A stretch of DNA of 64,000 bases from Neonectria sp. B-13 (GCA_002682825.1 NOKP01000005.1:1550001-1614000); one strand, 5' to 3'. Counted from the stretch's first letter, positions 43,907 through 55,064 are shown. Program-made: numbers and translations. The notes: generated from the letters alone by a model not told the origin.

Positions 43907-44575
43907 ATGCCTAGCACGGAGGCAAACAAGGCAATTTCGTCGCTTGGTGGAGTTCTCTCCCCAATCCATGGAACCATCGAGTGCTTCCCCGACATTCAAA
44001 ACGATATCAACCTTCCCAAAGCATTCCCAGTCGTTTTTAGACACCTCCACCTAGTATCGGATATTCTCTCATCCATGAGGTTGCAACTGCGGCAGAAGAA
44101 GGCAGACGAGGAGACGCAGGACGACAAGGACAACTATCTGAGGATGAAGAAGGCTCTTGATGAGTGCCTGATCCCGGCGCGGCGTCTCGAGGAGCTTTTC
44201 GGTGCCGTGACGTCTGATGACCCTACGCCATGGGTTGAACGGTATCGTGAAGCTGTCGATGGCGGCAGCAGGCTCGAGACAGCCATGATCGAACTGCTCA
44301 GCCGTCTTGGAAAGGTCGCGAAACCACCTCTCGTCGACGAGGACAAAACCACAGCGCTGGGGGAAGCCCTGGAAGAGGTCAAGACTCTACCGCCGACGTT
44401 GAAGGAGGAGCCTTCGCCGAGCCATGTGTTTCACAATCACGGCAATGGAATCCAACCGATCCATCTTGGCAAAGGACATGTGAACATCAATTCGGGAAGC
44501 GCACCCCAGTTCACCGGAGATACTTCTGGCGGTACATTCAATATGATGCCTACCGCTCCCGGTGTCCATACCTAA
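43907..44575 (+). CDS. HeLo-like/SesA-type effector candidate 2 with amyloid motif
   Basis: Intronless 222-aa protein, a distant paralogue of effector 1. The helical N-terminal domain (about 1-140) aligns by pattern: SSLGGVLSPIHGTIECF against the hydrophobic first helix, LPKAFPVVFRHLHLVSDIL against LPSSFRDVAARLPLVRDTL, and KKALDECLIPARRLEELFGAV against the next helix. The first helix is less hydrophobic than in effector 1, so membrane activity may differ. A linker leads to HVFHNHGN and then the 31-residue motif (181-211), starting GIQPIHLGKG and containing NIN and PQ at the same places as effector 1. It is head-to-head with the NLR. A role as a regulated cell-death executor or a modulator is inferred. 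Confidence 0.7.
   Translation: MPSTEANKAISSLGGVLSPIHGTIECFPDIQNDINLPKAFPVVFRHLHLVSDILSSMRLQLRQKKADEETQDDKDNYLRMKKALDECLIPARRLEELFGAVTSDDPTPWVERYREAVDGGSRLETAMIELLSRLGKVAKPPLVDEDKTTALGEALEEVKTLPPTLKEEPSPSHVFHNHGNGIQPIHLGKGHVNINSGSAPQFTGDTSGGTFNMMPTAPGVHT
44447..44539 (+). other. Amyloid-type motif, effector 2 C-terminus
   Basis: Residues 181-211, 31 residues, with the same Gly/Gln/His/Phe positions as effector 1 and the NLR, and the same NIN, PQ, D and G positions as effector 1. Confidence 0.65.
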
Positions 44576-45093
44576 CAGGTATCCCATGCACTACGAGCAG
44601 AGCAAGTTATTTATGGAGGTTCGCAGCTAGGGTATTAATATTACGATAATTGATGGCTGTCACCGTCCCATGATGACCTCGTGCTGAGTACAAAACAAGC
44701 TAAGGCTACGTTCTCTGAACGAGCATTATGGATTATGGTCCTAAATATGGTTCAAAGATTATATATAGACATAGAGTAGAATAGTGCTTTATCCTATGTT
44801 ACCTTGGGCGACTATAGGCTAAGATGTAATATTAATTCACTAGGTGACCAAAGAAATACCTACCTCACGGGTCAGGGAAGTTACACAATAATTCAGTATG
44901 ACTGTGTATTGGAGTAGATGTGATCCTTTAGGACAATGGAGAAGCCGAAGAGCTCTATAAACTTCGGATGTGTTTTTTTCAGTTCTCTCCTAGTGACCAG
45001 CTCCTGGCCTCTTTCCATCACCAACCTTTCCGTCAACGAATGCAAGCCGAAACCCGGGAAAGATTCAACCCGAAAAAGGGCCGAATTTAGGAG
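44576..45093. other. Intergenic, AT-rich, nothing recognised
   Basis: 3' flank of effector 2, AT-rich around 44630-44850. No supported gene. Confidence 0.35.
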
Positions 45094-45360
45094 GTGCCTC
45101 ATTTCAATTTACCAGTCAGCACTGCAGGCCCTCCTAAACCTGAGCTAGCCGTGTTGAAGGAAGGATTGCCGTGGAAACATTATAGAAATGCTCATGGTCT
45201 TGAACTCGGAGGCTCCGTTGCAATCGTTTGCAAGGCCCCGGTTACAAATAAACTGTTCACAATGCATAGCTTCTCAGAGCTGAACTGGGAGAATAAACTC
45301 TGCATGCTTCGCCAGTTGAAGCATAAGAATCTCCTGAGTCTGGAAGAGATATTCTGTTAG
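45094..45360 (+). pseudogene. Protein-kinase-like N-lobe relic
   Basis: An 88-codon frame contains HGLELGGSVAIVCKAP (strand with a VAxK-like lysine), then LFTMHSFSELNWENKLCML and LKHKNLLSLEEIF, which resembles the N-lobe of fungal kinase-like genes around helix C and strands 4-5. It stops there; no HRD or DFG motif follows in any frame before 45800. Probably a degraded fragment. Confidence 0.45.
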
Positions 45361-45809
45361 GAGCGGTTCACGAGGAGGGCTATTAAGCTATAGACCGATC
45401 TCTATACCCTACCTAGAATCAATCACCTACGAAGATCGACTGCGTGCATATGGAAGTTCGGACGATTTCACTGCAAAGAAGAAGCGCAGAATGCAAGCCA
45501 GCATGACGCCACGCCAGGAGAACAATTCCCGAAAATGCGATCCACCATCCTCAATATTGCAAAGCAAGATTACGTCTTGAGAAGTGCCTACTAAAATATG
45601 TCAGAAAACACTGAAAGAGAATGGACGCAGCGTTACCCGGCAAACACACTCGAGAGTTATACGACAAATGCACCTGGATGGAGGCAAGCATGCTAGAATA
45701 TCTGTACCCCTACTATGGTGTCCGAGGACTGTCAGCTTCTATTATTATCACAGAATAAAACATGAATAATGGCCTGCATAGTCGCTGATCTTTTTGTATT
45801 TCTTGAGTC
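45361..45809. other. Intergenic, nothing recognised
   Basis: Downstream of the kinase-like relic and at the 3' end of the F-box-like gene. It may hold more decayed kinase sequence but none is readable. Confidence 0.3.
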
Positions 45810-47321
45810 CTAAACCTGTGCCCATGAGGAATCATGAAGGATATTCTTTGTAAGCTTGAGGTATGGAAAGACAGATCCGAAACTCCCGAGTTCTTCAGGT
45901 GAGAGCCTGATAACTTTTACGCCAAGTTTATACAGGCCGCCGTCTGGTTCGACAAATACCTCGTGCCACGCCTGTTCCACCTGCTTCGACATGTCAAAGT
46001 TCCAAGTGCCCTGCCAGATGATATTGCTGGACCTATCCGATTTCTCATATCGGAAAATACCAGCCTCTCCAATCCTGCAGTGCCAAATTTCAAGTGTCTT
46101 GAGCTTGGGCATTTTCTTTGCGTCCTTAGCTATACACTTAAGCAGTTCGTTAACCATAGGACTTGAACAGGATACTAGTACATCCGATGTCAGTGCGATA
46201 GTTATCAGACACCCCCAGTCTAGTTGTGCGTTAGGCGAAAAGAAGTCCCGGGCATCAATGGCAAAAGATATGGAGAGGTGCTCAAGGTGGCGGCTGGTTT
46301 TAACCATGGCCTTGAGTAGTGTAATGTTCGATCGTGGTATTCTCATGTTCCTTGGTCGCTGGTGGTATACAGTACTGAACTCTTCATAGAAGCTGAATTG
46401 CTTTAGTGAAGGCGGTAACTTATATCCGAGCAATGCGGAGTCTATAGGATGTAAGTGCAAATGATCCCTTCCAGGAGTGAGAAATACTATACCCATATCC
46501 CATTTTGCATCATCTCTTCTCCGGCCATAGCACCACCGCTCAACCTGAATGACTTCAATACAAGGTGCAGCTTTGAACATCTGAGAAAGAGCCTTTGCAC
46601 TGATATTCCGAAAGTATCGCCGACGAATGAGGAGGCGCGCGATGACTTCTGCCTCGGGAAGACGGTGCGTATCTTGATCTTCCCCATCCAGAAGTCTGCC
46701 AAAGTCGAATTCGAGCGGCGTTGTTCCTAAGAACCTCCACTTCTGCCAGTTCCACACATCCAACCACGATGGATCAGTAGGAGGATCTTGAAAGCTCTTC
46801 AAGTGCTCAATATGTGGATCGGGTAGGGCAGCTTCGGAGGAGCCTTGTTCTAGGAATCTGGAATACGCTCTGCAGATATTCCTGTGATCGACATGCTCCA
46901 TTCTTATCTCGAATGATGAAACGATGCCGAGCTCAACTGTGAGGCGGTGATTCCTCCAAGCGGAGAGAATTTCCCAAAGGTGCCAGACTGCCCGCGTGAA
47001 AATGACGTTATTCTCGTCGTCTGTTAGGGCGTGGTTATAAGGCCTCCTATCATTAGCATCTTCAATGGGAATCTCCAGGAGAATATGCCTGATGTAGCCC
47101 CTCCGGTAAGGACGAGCAAGGCGTGAGAAGTCTTGAATATCAGGTGGATGCAGTATGAGATGGCGAAACGTTCTTTGCTCCACAATCAATTGCCAGCGTT
47201 TGCAGACACAAGAGTAGATAGAGAGAGGATTTCTGGAGCCATTTGAGTGATTGTGCGGTTCCATTAGCCACTCTAGGATGTAGAGCTGGATTTCCGGTGG
47301 TAATGTATTCTGTGGTGCCAT
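45810..47321 (-). CDS. F-box-like protein
   Basis: Intronless gene for 503 aa. The N-terminus, LPPEIQLYILEWLME followed by SVCKRWQLIVEQRTFRHLIL-type sequence (starting near residue 7), is an F-box-like motif that would bind Skp1 in an SCF ubiquitin ligase. The rest follows a layout common in large fungal F-box families: RLARPYRRGYIRHILLEI, FLTPGRDHLHLHP, LKTLEIWHC and a C-terminal WEEF-like segment (QVEQAWHEVFVEPDGGLYKLGVK split over the tail). No leucine-rich or WD repeats are clear. Such genes are often expanded and substrate is unknown. The start ATG at 47321 precedes the motif directly. Confidence 0.75.
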   Translation of the reverse strand: MAPQNTLPPEIQLYILEWLMEPHNHSNGSRNPLSIYSCVCKRWQLIVEQRTFRHLILHPPDIQDFSRLARPYRRGYIRHILLEIPIEDANDRRPYNHALTDDENNVIFTRAVWHLWEILSAWRNHRLTVELGIVSSFEIRMEHVDHRNICRAYSRFLEQGSSEAALPDPHIEHLKSFQDPPTDPSWLDVWNWQKWRFLGTTPLEFDFGRLLDGEDQDTHRLPEAEVIARLLIRRRYFRNISAKALSQMFKAAPCIEVIQVERWCYGRRRDDAKWDMGIVFLTPGRDHLHLHPIDSALLGYKLPPSLKQFSFYEEFSTVYHQRPRNMRIPRSNITLLKAMVKTSRHLEHLSISFAIDARDFFSPNAQLDWGCLITIALTSDVLVSCSSPMVNELLKCIAKDAKKMPKLKTLEIWHCRIGEAGIFRYEKSDRSSNIIWQGTWNFDMSKQVEQAWHEVFVEPDGGLYKLGVKVIRLSPEELGSFGSVFPYLKLTKNILHDSSWAQV

Positions 47322-47638
47322 TTCGAGGTGAGGGCGTGCTCTTTTGGAACATGGAGAGAAATGGATGGGACTCTATTATTATTATATAGCGGCGCTGATT
47401 TATGGTTGCACACCAGGCAGGCGAGCAGGGTTCGCAACCAGTGCAAAAAAGAATGATCCAAGCACAGCCAAGTTCTAACTTAGGCTTTGTCAAAGGACGG
47501 GCCCAGAAATGGGAACAAGTGCGGACACTAACCGCTGCGGCTGCCATCGTCTTCCCCGCATTCAATATCCGGGGCAGCCGTCCGTCGTCTTTCGCGCTGG
47601 CGACATCCCTTCAACCTCGCCGCACACACGAAAACACA
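47322..47638. promoter_or_regulatory. Divergent region, F-box gene and Zn2Cys6 gene
   Basis: About 317 bp between divergent starts. No element identified. Confidence 0.3.
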
Positions 47639-49958
47639 ATGTCCACTCTCGAGCTGTCGCCAAAAATGGCCAACCTGAGGAAGAGGCGCTTCCCGTACAC
47701 GCGCGTCGCATGGTGTGGCTTCTCCCCGTTCTTCCGTCGGTAGTCGTGTTGCTGACCGCGCATTCGCCCCGCCCAGCGACAAGTGCCAGCGCCGCAAGAT
47801 CAAATGCAGCGGCGAGCGGCCGTGCAAAGGATGCCGTGAAAGCGACGTCGCGTGTGTCTACAAACGCAATACGCGCTTTCGCTCGGCCCGTCGTACCTCG
47901 TGAGATGCCTTCATGCCATTCATCACTTCTAAATCCCTAACCTGTCCGTAGCATCGACACTCACACGCAAAGCTCAGAAGAGGCTGCAGAAAAAGACCCC
48001 GGCTGTTCGGCTTCCCAAAGCATAGATCTGACGGCTGATCCCCCAAGGCCGAGAGTCGAGCTCACGGCTTCAGCCCAGCCACCCATGCTGGACAATTCTG
48101 ATTACTATCTCCGTCTTGCCGAGAAGCGTCTTGTTGCCTTGAGCCCCGAACAGATTGATGCACCGTCGCCCCCAGGCCGGAGGACGCTGGTTGGGGCTGA
48201 GTCCATGCGGCATCTGATCCACCAACGCCGTACTGGATCCCCCGGGGGCGTGCTCGCGGCTCTTGATGCGGAATATTGGATGAAGGTTCTGCTCCTCTAC
48301 GAGGAAGAGGTTGGTGTGCAATATCCCTTTCTCGACGTTGACATCTTGAGGCAAGAGATCATGGCAGTCAATCGCAATGTCTCTCGAACCGCCGCGGGAG
48401 GAGCGCAAAGGATCCGCAAGCAGGAGCGCATAGAAGACATGGCCATCACCATCCACGCAATTGTATCAACTCTGGCAGATCCTACAGCCATCGACATTGC
48501 CAATCCTGCCGCCGAGGAAATTTTCGCGGGCGCCGTTGGCAGGACACAGGTGAACGGAGCCGACAAGGAAGAATTGATAGTGTTGATTCTATGCGTGAGT
48601 TCTGGCACCCAGTACGAGAGTAGTCCTCTGCTAACGCTGCATATAGAGCATCTACTTTTTTCTAAGTGATAGGGAAGTCCTGTCCTGGCGAGGAATAGGC
48701 ATCGTGATGCGTCTGCTGCAGGAGCTGACATGCCACGGCTCTGACAACATGCGAGCTGGATCCTCCTCAGAGCTGCTTCAAGATGTGGGAGAGAAGCTGT
48801 ACTGGTCGGCATATACGCTTGATCGACGATGGAGCTTTGGCACGGGGTTACCTTTTGCCGTTCAGGACTCCGACATTAATCATCACCCCAGCTTCACGGT
48901 ATGCAATTGCCCTGTTTCCGTCTCGGTACTCACAGCTAACTAAGAGACCAAAGGATGACTCGCTATCGAGTGCCTACCTGAAATACATGGTTGCCTATTC
49001 CAACATCGCATCCGAGGTTCGACGATCCATTCTCGACGCCTCCTTATCTTTGCCCGCAACATCAGCCTCAACTCGAGACTTCCTCAACTTTCGAGTGGTG
49101 CAATGGAAGCACAACCTGCCACCCAAGCTACAATTCGGCGGCGTCAACGACAAATTCGACCCGGCGAAAGACAACCGTGGCGAATACAAGCTCCGCCTCC
49201 TTCTCCATCTCAGGGCGAACCAAATGCGGACCGTCATCCACAGGAAGTCGGCGGTGCAGTCTGAGCCGGGCAGCTTCGATCCCTCGAGCCTTAACGACAT
49301 GACAGAGATCGCCCAGGACACTATACGCATCCTTATTGGATTGGCTCGAGAGACGGATATCTACCACGCCCAGCACAGGACCTTCAATCACTTTCTGGAG
49401 ACGGCGTTGTCGTCGCTTTTACTCATCATATGCTCTACAGTTGCTGAGCAACGTGTTTCTTGTTTACAGGACGTCGTCGACGCTATGGACTTGGTGAAAC
49501 AGTTATCAGCGCAGTCGCCCATCACACGGAGGCTCGGGGACAAGTTGCAAGGCATACAGGATGTCGTGGACAATATTCAAGCCCAGGGCCAGGAGTTGCC
49601 ACCTTCACCGACCCGCTCAGTCACGCCAGGACCAACATCAATATCTAGAGACACCCAAGGAGTCCCAGTAGACCCTTCTCTCTCCGACACCAATGCACAT
49701 CATGATTCCATAGCATCCTGCCAAGGCTTTGGTGCAAGTCAGGGGCATTCGCTTGACATGGTCCCCACACAAGAAGGCATATTCTCATCAATATTCTCGC
49801 CTTTGCACGAGGCCTCCATGCAAAGGGGCTTGGGAACCGCACTTCCGGCAGGATTTGACATCTCCCAGGCGGTGGAATTTCTAGAGGGCGATTTTCGCGC
49901 CGTGCACTTTCCGGAACTGGGCGAGATTTTAAAGGACTACGAGAACTTTGGGTTTTAG
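47639..49958 (+). CDS. Zn2Cys6 transcription factor A
   Basis: Fungal binuclear-cluster regulator. Five exons (47639-47712, 47777-47899, 47952-48594, 48647-48898, 48954-49958) join in frame to 698 aa, with GT-AG introns of 52-64 bp. The first intron splits the zinc cluster: exon 1 ends inside the first Cys codon. The joined motif is CDKCQRRKIKC followed by PCKGCRESDVAC (Cys25-Cys51), with a basic KR stretch after it. The middle homology region has DVGEKLYWSAYTLDRRWSFG and LPFAVQDSDINHH (about 360-400). A Ser/Pro-rich linker and an acidic C-terminus (EFLEGDFRAVHFPELGEIL) may activate. An alternative acceptor at 48935 would add six residues. Target unknown; it converges with a second Zn2Cys6 gene. 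Confidence 0.85.
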
Positions 49959-50392
49959 CTGAAGAGGGACAGTTTGATTATGTCAAGGAGGCTCTATTCA
50001 AATGGAGTACTTCAGAGTCCTATTATTCCAATTAGTGGGCCATCAACGGCTACAGAATGAGGCATAGCAGACTCGAGTGGGGATTCCGCTCGATTCCGGT
50101 CTTGATTCCGGCCGGAATCTCGATGTCCAGGTAATTACCCCGCATGACGTTGTTCCCCGCGTTAGATATCCGGGTGAGGCGGCATCTACTAAGCACTACC
50201 GGTGTGAGCTAGCACTTGTCATATCGTCAGGATCTTCCGAAGATCCCAAGGCATACTATTCTTCAAATGGAATGACGCTATGAAACGGAGTACGAGACAG
50301 CTAAAGAGTGTCGTAACATCATGTGTTGGTTTGAATACAATTGAATACAAGTCTATAATCTAATATACAACCTATATAGTCCAGGCTATAGG
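49959..50392. other. Convergent intergenic with ATTCCG repeats
   Basis: Between the stops of the two regulators. At 50081-50125 lies a cluster of ATTCCG elements including the perfect 14-bp palindrome ATTCCGGCCGGAAT at 50105-50118. Nothing else was seen. Confidence 0.5.
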
Positions 50393-52457
50393 TTACAAAA
50401 TCGACAGATCTGCCGTATCTAACTGGAAATCCTCCAGGAGCGCCCTCCAATCTAACATGCCGTGTAACCCATCACCGTCCTGCCCAACTTCCATCCCAGA
50501 AAGAACACCCATCGGATCATCAACATCCTGCATCACCACAGACGCCCCCTCAGCCCTGGACTTATCCGCCGCCGTCTGCATGATCAACGTCGCCTTCGAC
50601 TTGAGCGCCACGAGAACCACCCACTTGGACTCATGCGTCGCATATGTATCCGTCGTCTGCGCCTTTTCCAGGTGCTTCTCCACCGCGCTCAACGCCCTGC
50701 CCGTGCTGGGACATTGCGGCCGCACGCACAGGTACCACAGGATGTACAGCATCATGTGGAACTGCGGGTATGCGCGCATCGACCAGCGGAACGGCCGCAG
50801 CAGATCGTCCTCCCACATGGTGTCTGCTTCTTCGAGAATGCTCAGGGCTTCGAGCAAGTTCTCCTCCGTGGCGAGGGAGCGCTGTTCGTCGGAGTAGTTC
50901 ATCATCTCCCGCTGGCGCGAGACGAGATCGAATTTCCGGAGGATGAACCGCGACACTTTGATAGTCATTCGCTGTTGCGGGATAACGTGGTTGCAGCGTT
51001 TGATCACCTCGGCCATCCTGACCTTGGCCTCGTCGACGACCTGAGCCCGGAACAGCTCGCGCGGAGTCCCGGCGACAGGCAGCCCGGACTGCAATAGCCG
51101 GCCGCAAGCCCGCGCAACTTCGAGATTGACCAGGGACAGTGTCATGCGCGTCCAGCCGGTGCGCGGCGGCGGCAGCTGCGTCATCTCCGGGTACAGGTCG
51201 GTGTCTTCCAGGTTGAGAGGCAGGTCGACGCCGGACGTCATGGCGGATCGGCATGTGTTTTGCAGCCCATGGTCTTCGGCGGCTCTGCCATCTCGGGCGA
51301 CCAGGTGCCACCAAAGACGACGGCGGATCTCGGATTCGAAGGGGGATAGGTTCAGTTTTGTGCCGTCCCTGTGTAGGCCTATGGACTGTGCAGCGCGGAT
51401 CATGAGACCGTTTAGCGTCCAGATACCTCGTCCCGAGTTGTGGACTCGCACGGCGCCCTGCAGCAGTCAACACTTGTCAGCATGGGAAATCCATCGCGGC
51501 GACTATAAGTTTGACGTACCAGGTAGATCGCCACCGCCTGAAGCAGCACCACAGTAGGATTGTCGAGGAACTCGCTGTGTGCAAAGGCTTGTTCCACACC
51601 CATCTTGAACCGATGAAGCCACGCGTACTTGTCACCCTCGAGAGTGCTCGTCACCTCGGCAGGCTCCAAGGCAACGGTTGCGGAGAAGTACACAGCACAG
51701 CACAACGCCAGCACCTCCGTCGATGTTTTCCCCGGGTTGTCTATGGCGGTGTAAATGGTGATTTCGTCGGTGGGAATGTGGAGGACCTTGGAGCACGGGT
51801 CGACGTTGTCTACAAAGATTCTCCATAGGTGCATGGCGGCCAGCTTCGGCGGGAGATAGGCAGTTAGGGGTTGTGCAAAGCACCTGCTGGACAGGATGCC
51901 CATGGGGTTGAATGGCGATGTGGTAGGCGGCTGTGGTGAATGGCTCCTTGGCGTTGATAACGCTGAGCGGACATCATGTTCCTGGTTCTGTTAGCCAAGA
52001 CATTCACTGCAGGGTTTCCGAGTGTAGCTATGTGACTTGCTTGTTCGATGACGCGAGAGAACAGCACCTCGTTAAAGTACTGACTCGACGACCCCTTCTT
52101 CAGCAACACCTCATCGTTGCGACTCTCATCACCAGCATCCGACTCAGCATGCCTCCCCAACGAAGGCGACGCCGCGCTGGACAACGGCCGGAAGCTCAGC
52201 GGCACGTCCTGCTCGCGCGACACGGAGACGAGGGTCCGCTCCAGCTCCGAGATGCGGCTGGCGACGTCGGTGATGGTGGTCTTGCGCACCCGGCGCACCG
52301 GCGGCCCGGTCTGCGGGTACAGACACGTGTTGCCGCCGCGGGTGCACTGCGAGCACGGCGACTGCTTGTCGCAGCGCACCTTGCGCCGGTGGCAGATGAC
52401 GCACGACCGCTCCACCCGGCTGCGGCTCGTCGACGGGGACCGAGACTGGCGGGACAT
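50393..52457 (-). CDS. Zn2Cys6 transcription factor B
   Basis: Second binuclear-cluster regulator. Three exons (52457-52041, 51987-51520, 51457-50393) give 649 aa. The zinc cluster is CVICHRRKVRC followed by PCSQCTRGGNTC (residues 19-46), then a basic linker and a short coiled coil (SRISELERTLVSVSRE). The middle homology domain includes LWRIFVDNVDPCSKVLHIPT, and the xylanase-activator-type segment is IWTLNGLMIRAAQSIGLHRDG with EIRRRLWWHL. The first intron (52040-51988, 53 bp) uses a GC donor (GCAAGT) and a CTAACAG end; no GT donor here keeps the frame and the NQEHDVRSALSTP continuation. The second intron is ordinary GT-AG. Converges with regulator A. Target unknown. Confidence 0.85.
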
Positions 52458-53562
52458 GGTATTGGGGGAGTGTTACGGTGTTCCGGAGGACGCCTTACAG
52501 GGCTGTTAATGGCAGTGGTCTGTCGAGAGTCGGTGCCCGCGTCGGCGCCGGTCGGGGATGGTCAAGGGGAAGGCTTCGGCGTCGGCGGATGTTTAAGCAC
52601 CGAAGCCGAGACGGCGCCGGTGTTGGGCTCGGGATAATAAATACGGGAGTGGGGGGGACAACGCCAAATTGCGCATAATCTCGCCATCGCGCGAGCGGAG
52701 GGTGATTGGTGTGATGTCGTGCCGAGACGCTAGCCGAATGGGAGTCATCGCAAGGACAGCTGTTGACCGGTATGGCCTCAGTATCAAACCTTACAGCAGA
52801 TGATTTGAGAGCTAGATGAAGATCTAGGATGGTTAGCTGCGAAGGATGAGGCTCATTGCTGAACTTACAAAGTAGCACTGGTGTTATTCCCTGACTTCTT
52901 TGACTCTTATCCCCGTTTGCAAGGGTGCTTCCCTCCTTAAACCCTTGGCACACTAACGAGCGGCAGAACATCTCGATGGCTGTCCGAGTCAATTCACTAG
53001 CTAGCTAACTACCTTCTCTAGCGGGACACAATTACCGTAGATATTCCCGCCGTAAGCATCATCGAGCATCTACGATATCCCCTGGTCCAATCCACCGATC
53101 AAAGCCACGCAGCAAAACTCGCCCATTCCGCAAAACCTCACCCCCATACCCTTGATTGCATCCATCCATCCATCCATCCACCCATCTTACCGGAAATCCC
53201 CACAGTGGAGATGCTCAAATGCCGTCTGTTGGTTCTTCGGCATCGGTGCCCCTTGTGCTCCGAAGCCGAAAGGAGCCCACCCCCCCTGACAGAAATCCGG
53301 CCGAAGAGCGAAGACGCGATGGAGAATTTCGCCCTTCATCTGTCCCCGGAGCCCCAATCGATGAGCCCCAAGGAAACTTAGTCTTGTCAATCCCTTCGGA
53401 GCCGAGAGAACTCATTGGCCGTTGTCCAGATTCACCAAGATCCTCCTTTGGTTAATTGAACTGTCTCTCCTTCACTTATAGTTCCTTGTATTTCCACACT
53501 GGCTCGGCATCCACCCCAGTGAATCTTTCCACACACCCTTCCTTTCTATCCCACCTTCCATC
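52458..53562. promoter_or_regulatory. Divergent promoter, regulator B and MFS carrier
   Basis: About 1.1 kb between divergent starts. It contains a CATC microsatellite at 53157-53184. The divergent layout leaves room for shared control of the transporter by regulator B, which is inference only. Confidence 0.4.
53157..53184 (+). repeat. (CATC)n microsatellite
   Basis: About six CATC/CATCC-type units in tandem, ending in an imperfect CACCCATC. Confidence 0.6.
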
Positions 53563-55064
53563 ATGTCGAGCAAGGAGATTTCCGAATCGTCGGCTCAGCC
53601 GCCCAACAAGGAGACGTTGGAGTCGTCGGCCAACTCCACCATGACGGGTATGACCCTGCAGCCCGCGGGCCAAGACGCAGAGAACGACTACACCGATAAG
53701 TCGTCTGCCGTGGAGCAGCCCGAGGCGGATGAGGCTGCGCCGCCGGCGTGGCAGAGTGATGCACCCGATGGCGGCGTGACGGCCTGGCTGGTTGTGCTCG
53801 GCGCTTGGTGTACATCGTTCTGCAGTTTTGGATGGATCAACAGTATGCATCAGCTCTTTTCTACCACCATCTTCAAGATCTAATTCGTTCCAGGTGTCGG
53901 CGCTTTCCAAGAATACTATCAGAACGACCTTCTGAGCAACTACTCGGCCAGCACCATCTCGTGGATCCCGTCGCTGCAGATCTTCATCATGATGGGCATG
54001 GGCCCCTTCATCGGAATGGCCTATGACCACTACGGCCCGCGAAACCTCATCCTAGCCGGGACCTTTCTCCACGTCTTCGGCTTGATGATGACTTCGCTCA
54101 GCAGCCAGTACTACCAGATTCTTCTCGCCCAGGGCATCTGCTCTGCCCTCGGAGTGTCTGCCATCTTCCAGCCTGGTAAACACAACATCTTTTGATCCCG
54201 CTCTTTCCATCACGCTAACACTCTTCAGCACTCAACACCATTCACGGATGGTTCAGCACCAACACCGGCGCCGCGTTCGGCATCCTGGCCACGGGCTCCA
54301 GTCTCGGCGGCGTCATATTCCCCATCATGGTCACCCGCCTCATCGTCAAAGTCGGCTACGGATGGGCCATGCGCATCTGCGCTTTTCTGATCCTCGGCCT
54401 GCTCATCGTCGCCAACCTGACAGTGCGCGCTCTCCACCCGCCGCGTCCCAAGAAGATCACCAAGGCGCAGCTCCTCCAGCCCTTCCACGAGCCCGAGTTC
54501 GTGCTTCTCGTCATTGGCTTCTTCCTGTTCACGTACGGCATCTACGTACCCATCAACTACCTCCCCGTCCAGGCCCTTGCTGTCGGCGTGGATGTCGGCC
54601 TGATCGAGTACATCATCCCCATTCTCAACGCTGCCAGTCTGTTTGGCCGCATCTTCTCCGGCGTCATGGGCGACCGAGTTGGCCGGTACAACATCTTCAT
54701 CCTCGTCGGCTACCTGACTGCTCTCTGGATCCTCGCCCTTTGGATCCCCGCGAACACCACCGCCGGAATCATCGCCTTTGCGGCTCTCTTCGGTTTCTGC
54801 TCCGGCGCATACGTCTCCCTCATCGCACCTCTCGTCGCACAGATCTCACCCGGCCAGGAAATCGGCTTCCGCACCGGTATCGTCTTCTTCATCTCGTCGA
54901 TTGGTGGCTTGACCACCAACCCCATCAACGGTGCCATCATTGACGGCCCCAACGGCCTGCGCGGAATCAAGATTTTTGCTGGCATCTTTTGCTTCGCCGG
55001 CACCGTGTTCATTATGGCGGCAAGGGTCCATCGCATGGGATGGGACCTCAAGGCGAAGTTTTAG
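53563..55064 (+). CDS. MFS monocarboxylate-type transporter
   Basis: Membrane carrier of the MCT-like (SLC16-type) fungal MFS group. Three exons (53563-53842, 53894-54175, 54229-55064; introns 51 and 53 bp, GT-AG) join in frame to 465 aa. The soluble N-terminus of about 68 residues ends at the family signature [16 protein letters not shown] preceding TM1, followed by [15 protein letters not shown]. Later landmarks are [52 protein letters not shown] and the C-terminal [11 protein letters not shown]. Twelve helices can be counted. Substrates for relatives include monocarboxylates, riboflavin and others, so none is assigned. Upstream is the divergent Zn2Cys6 regulator B. Confidence 0.88.
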
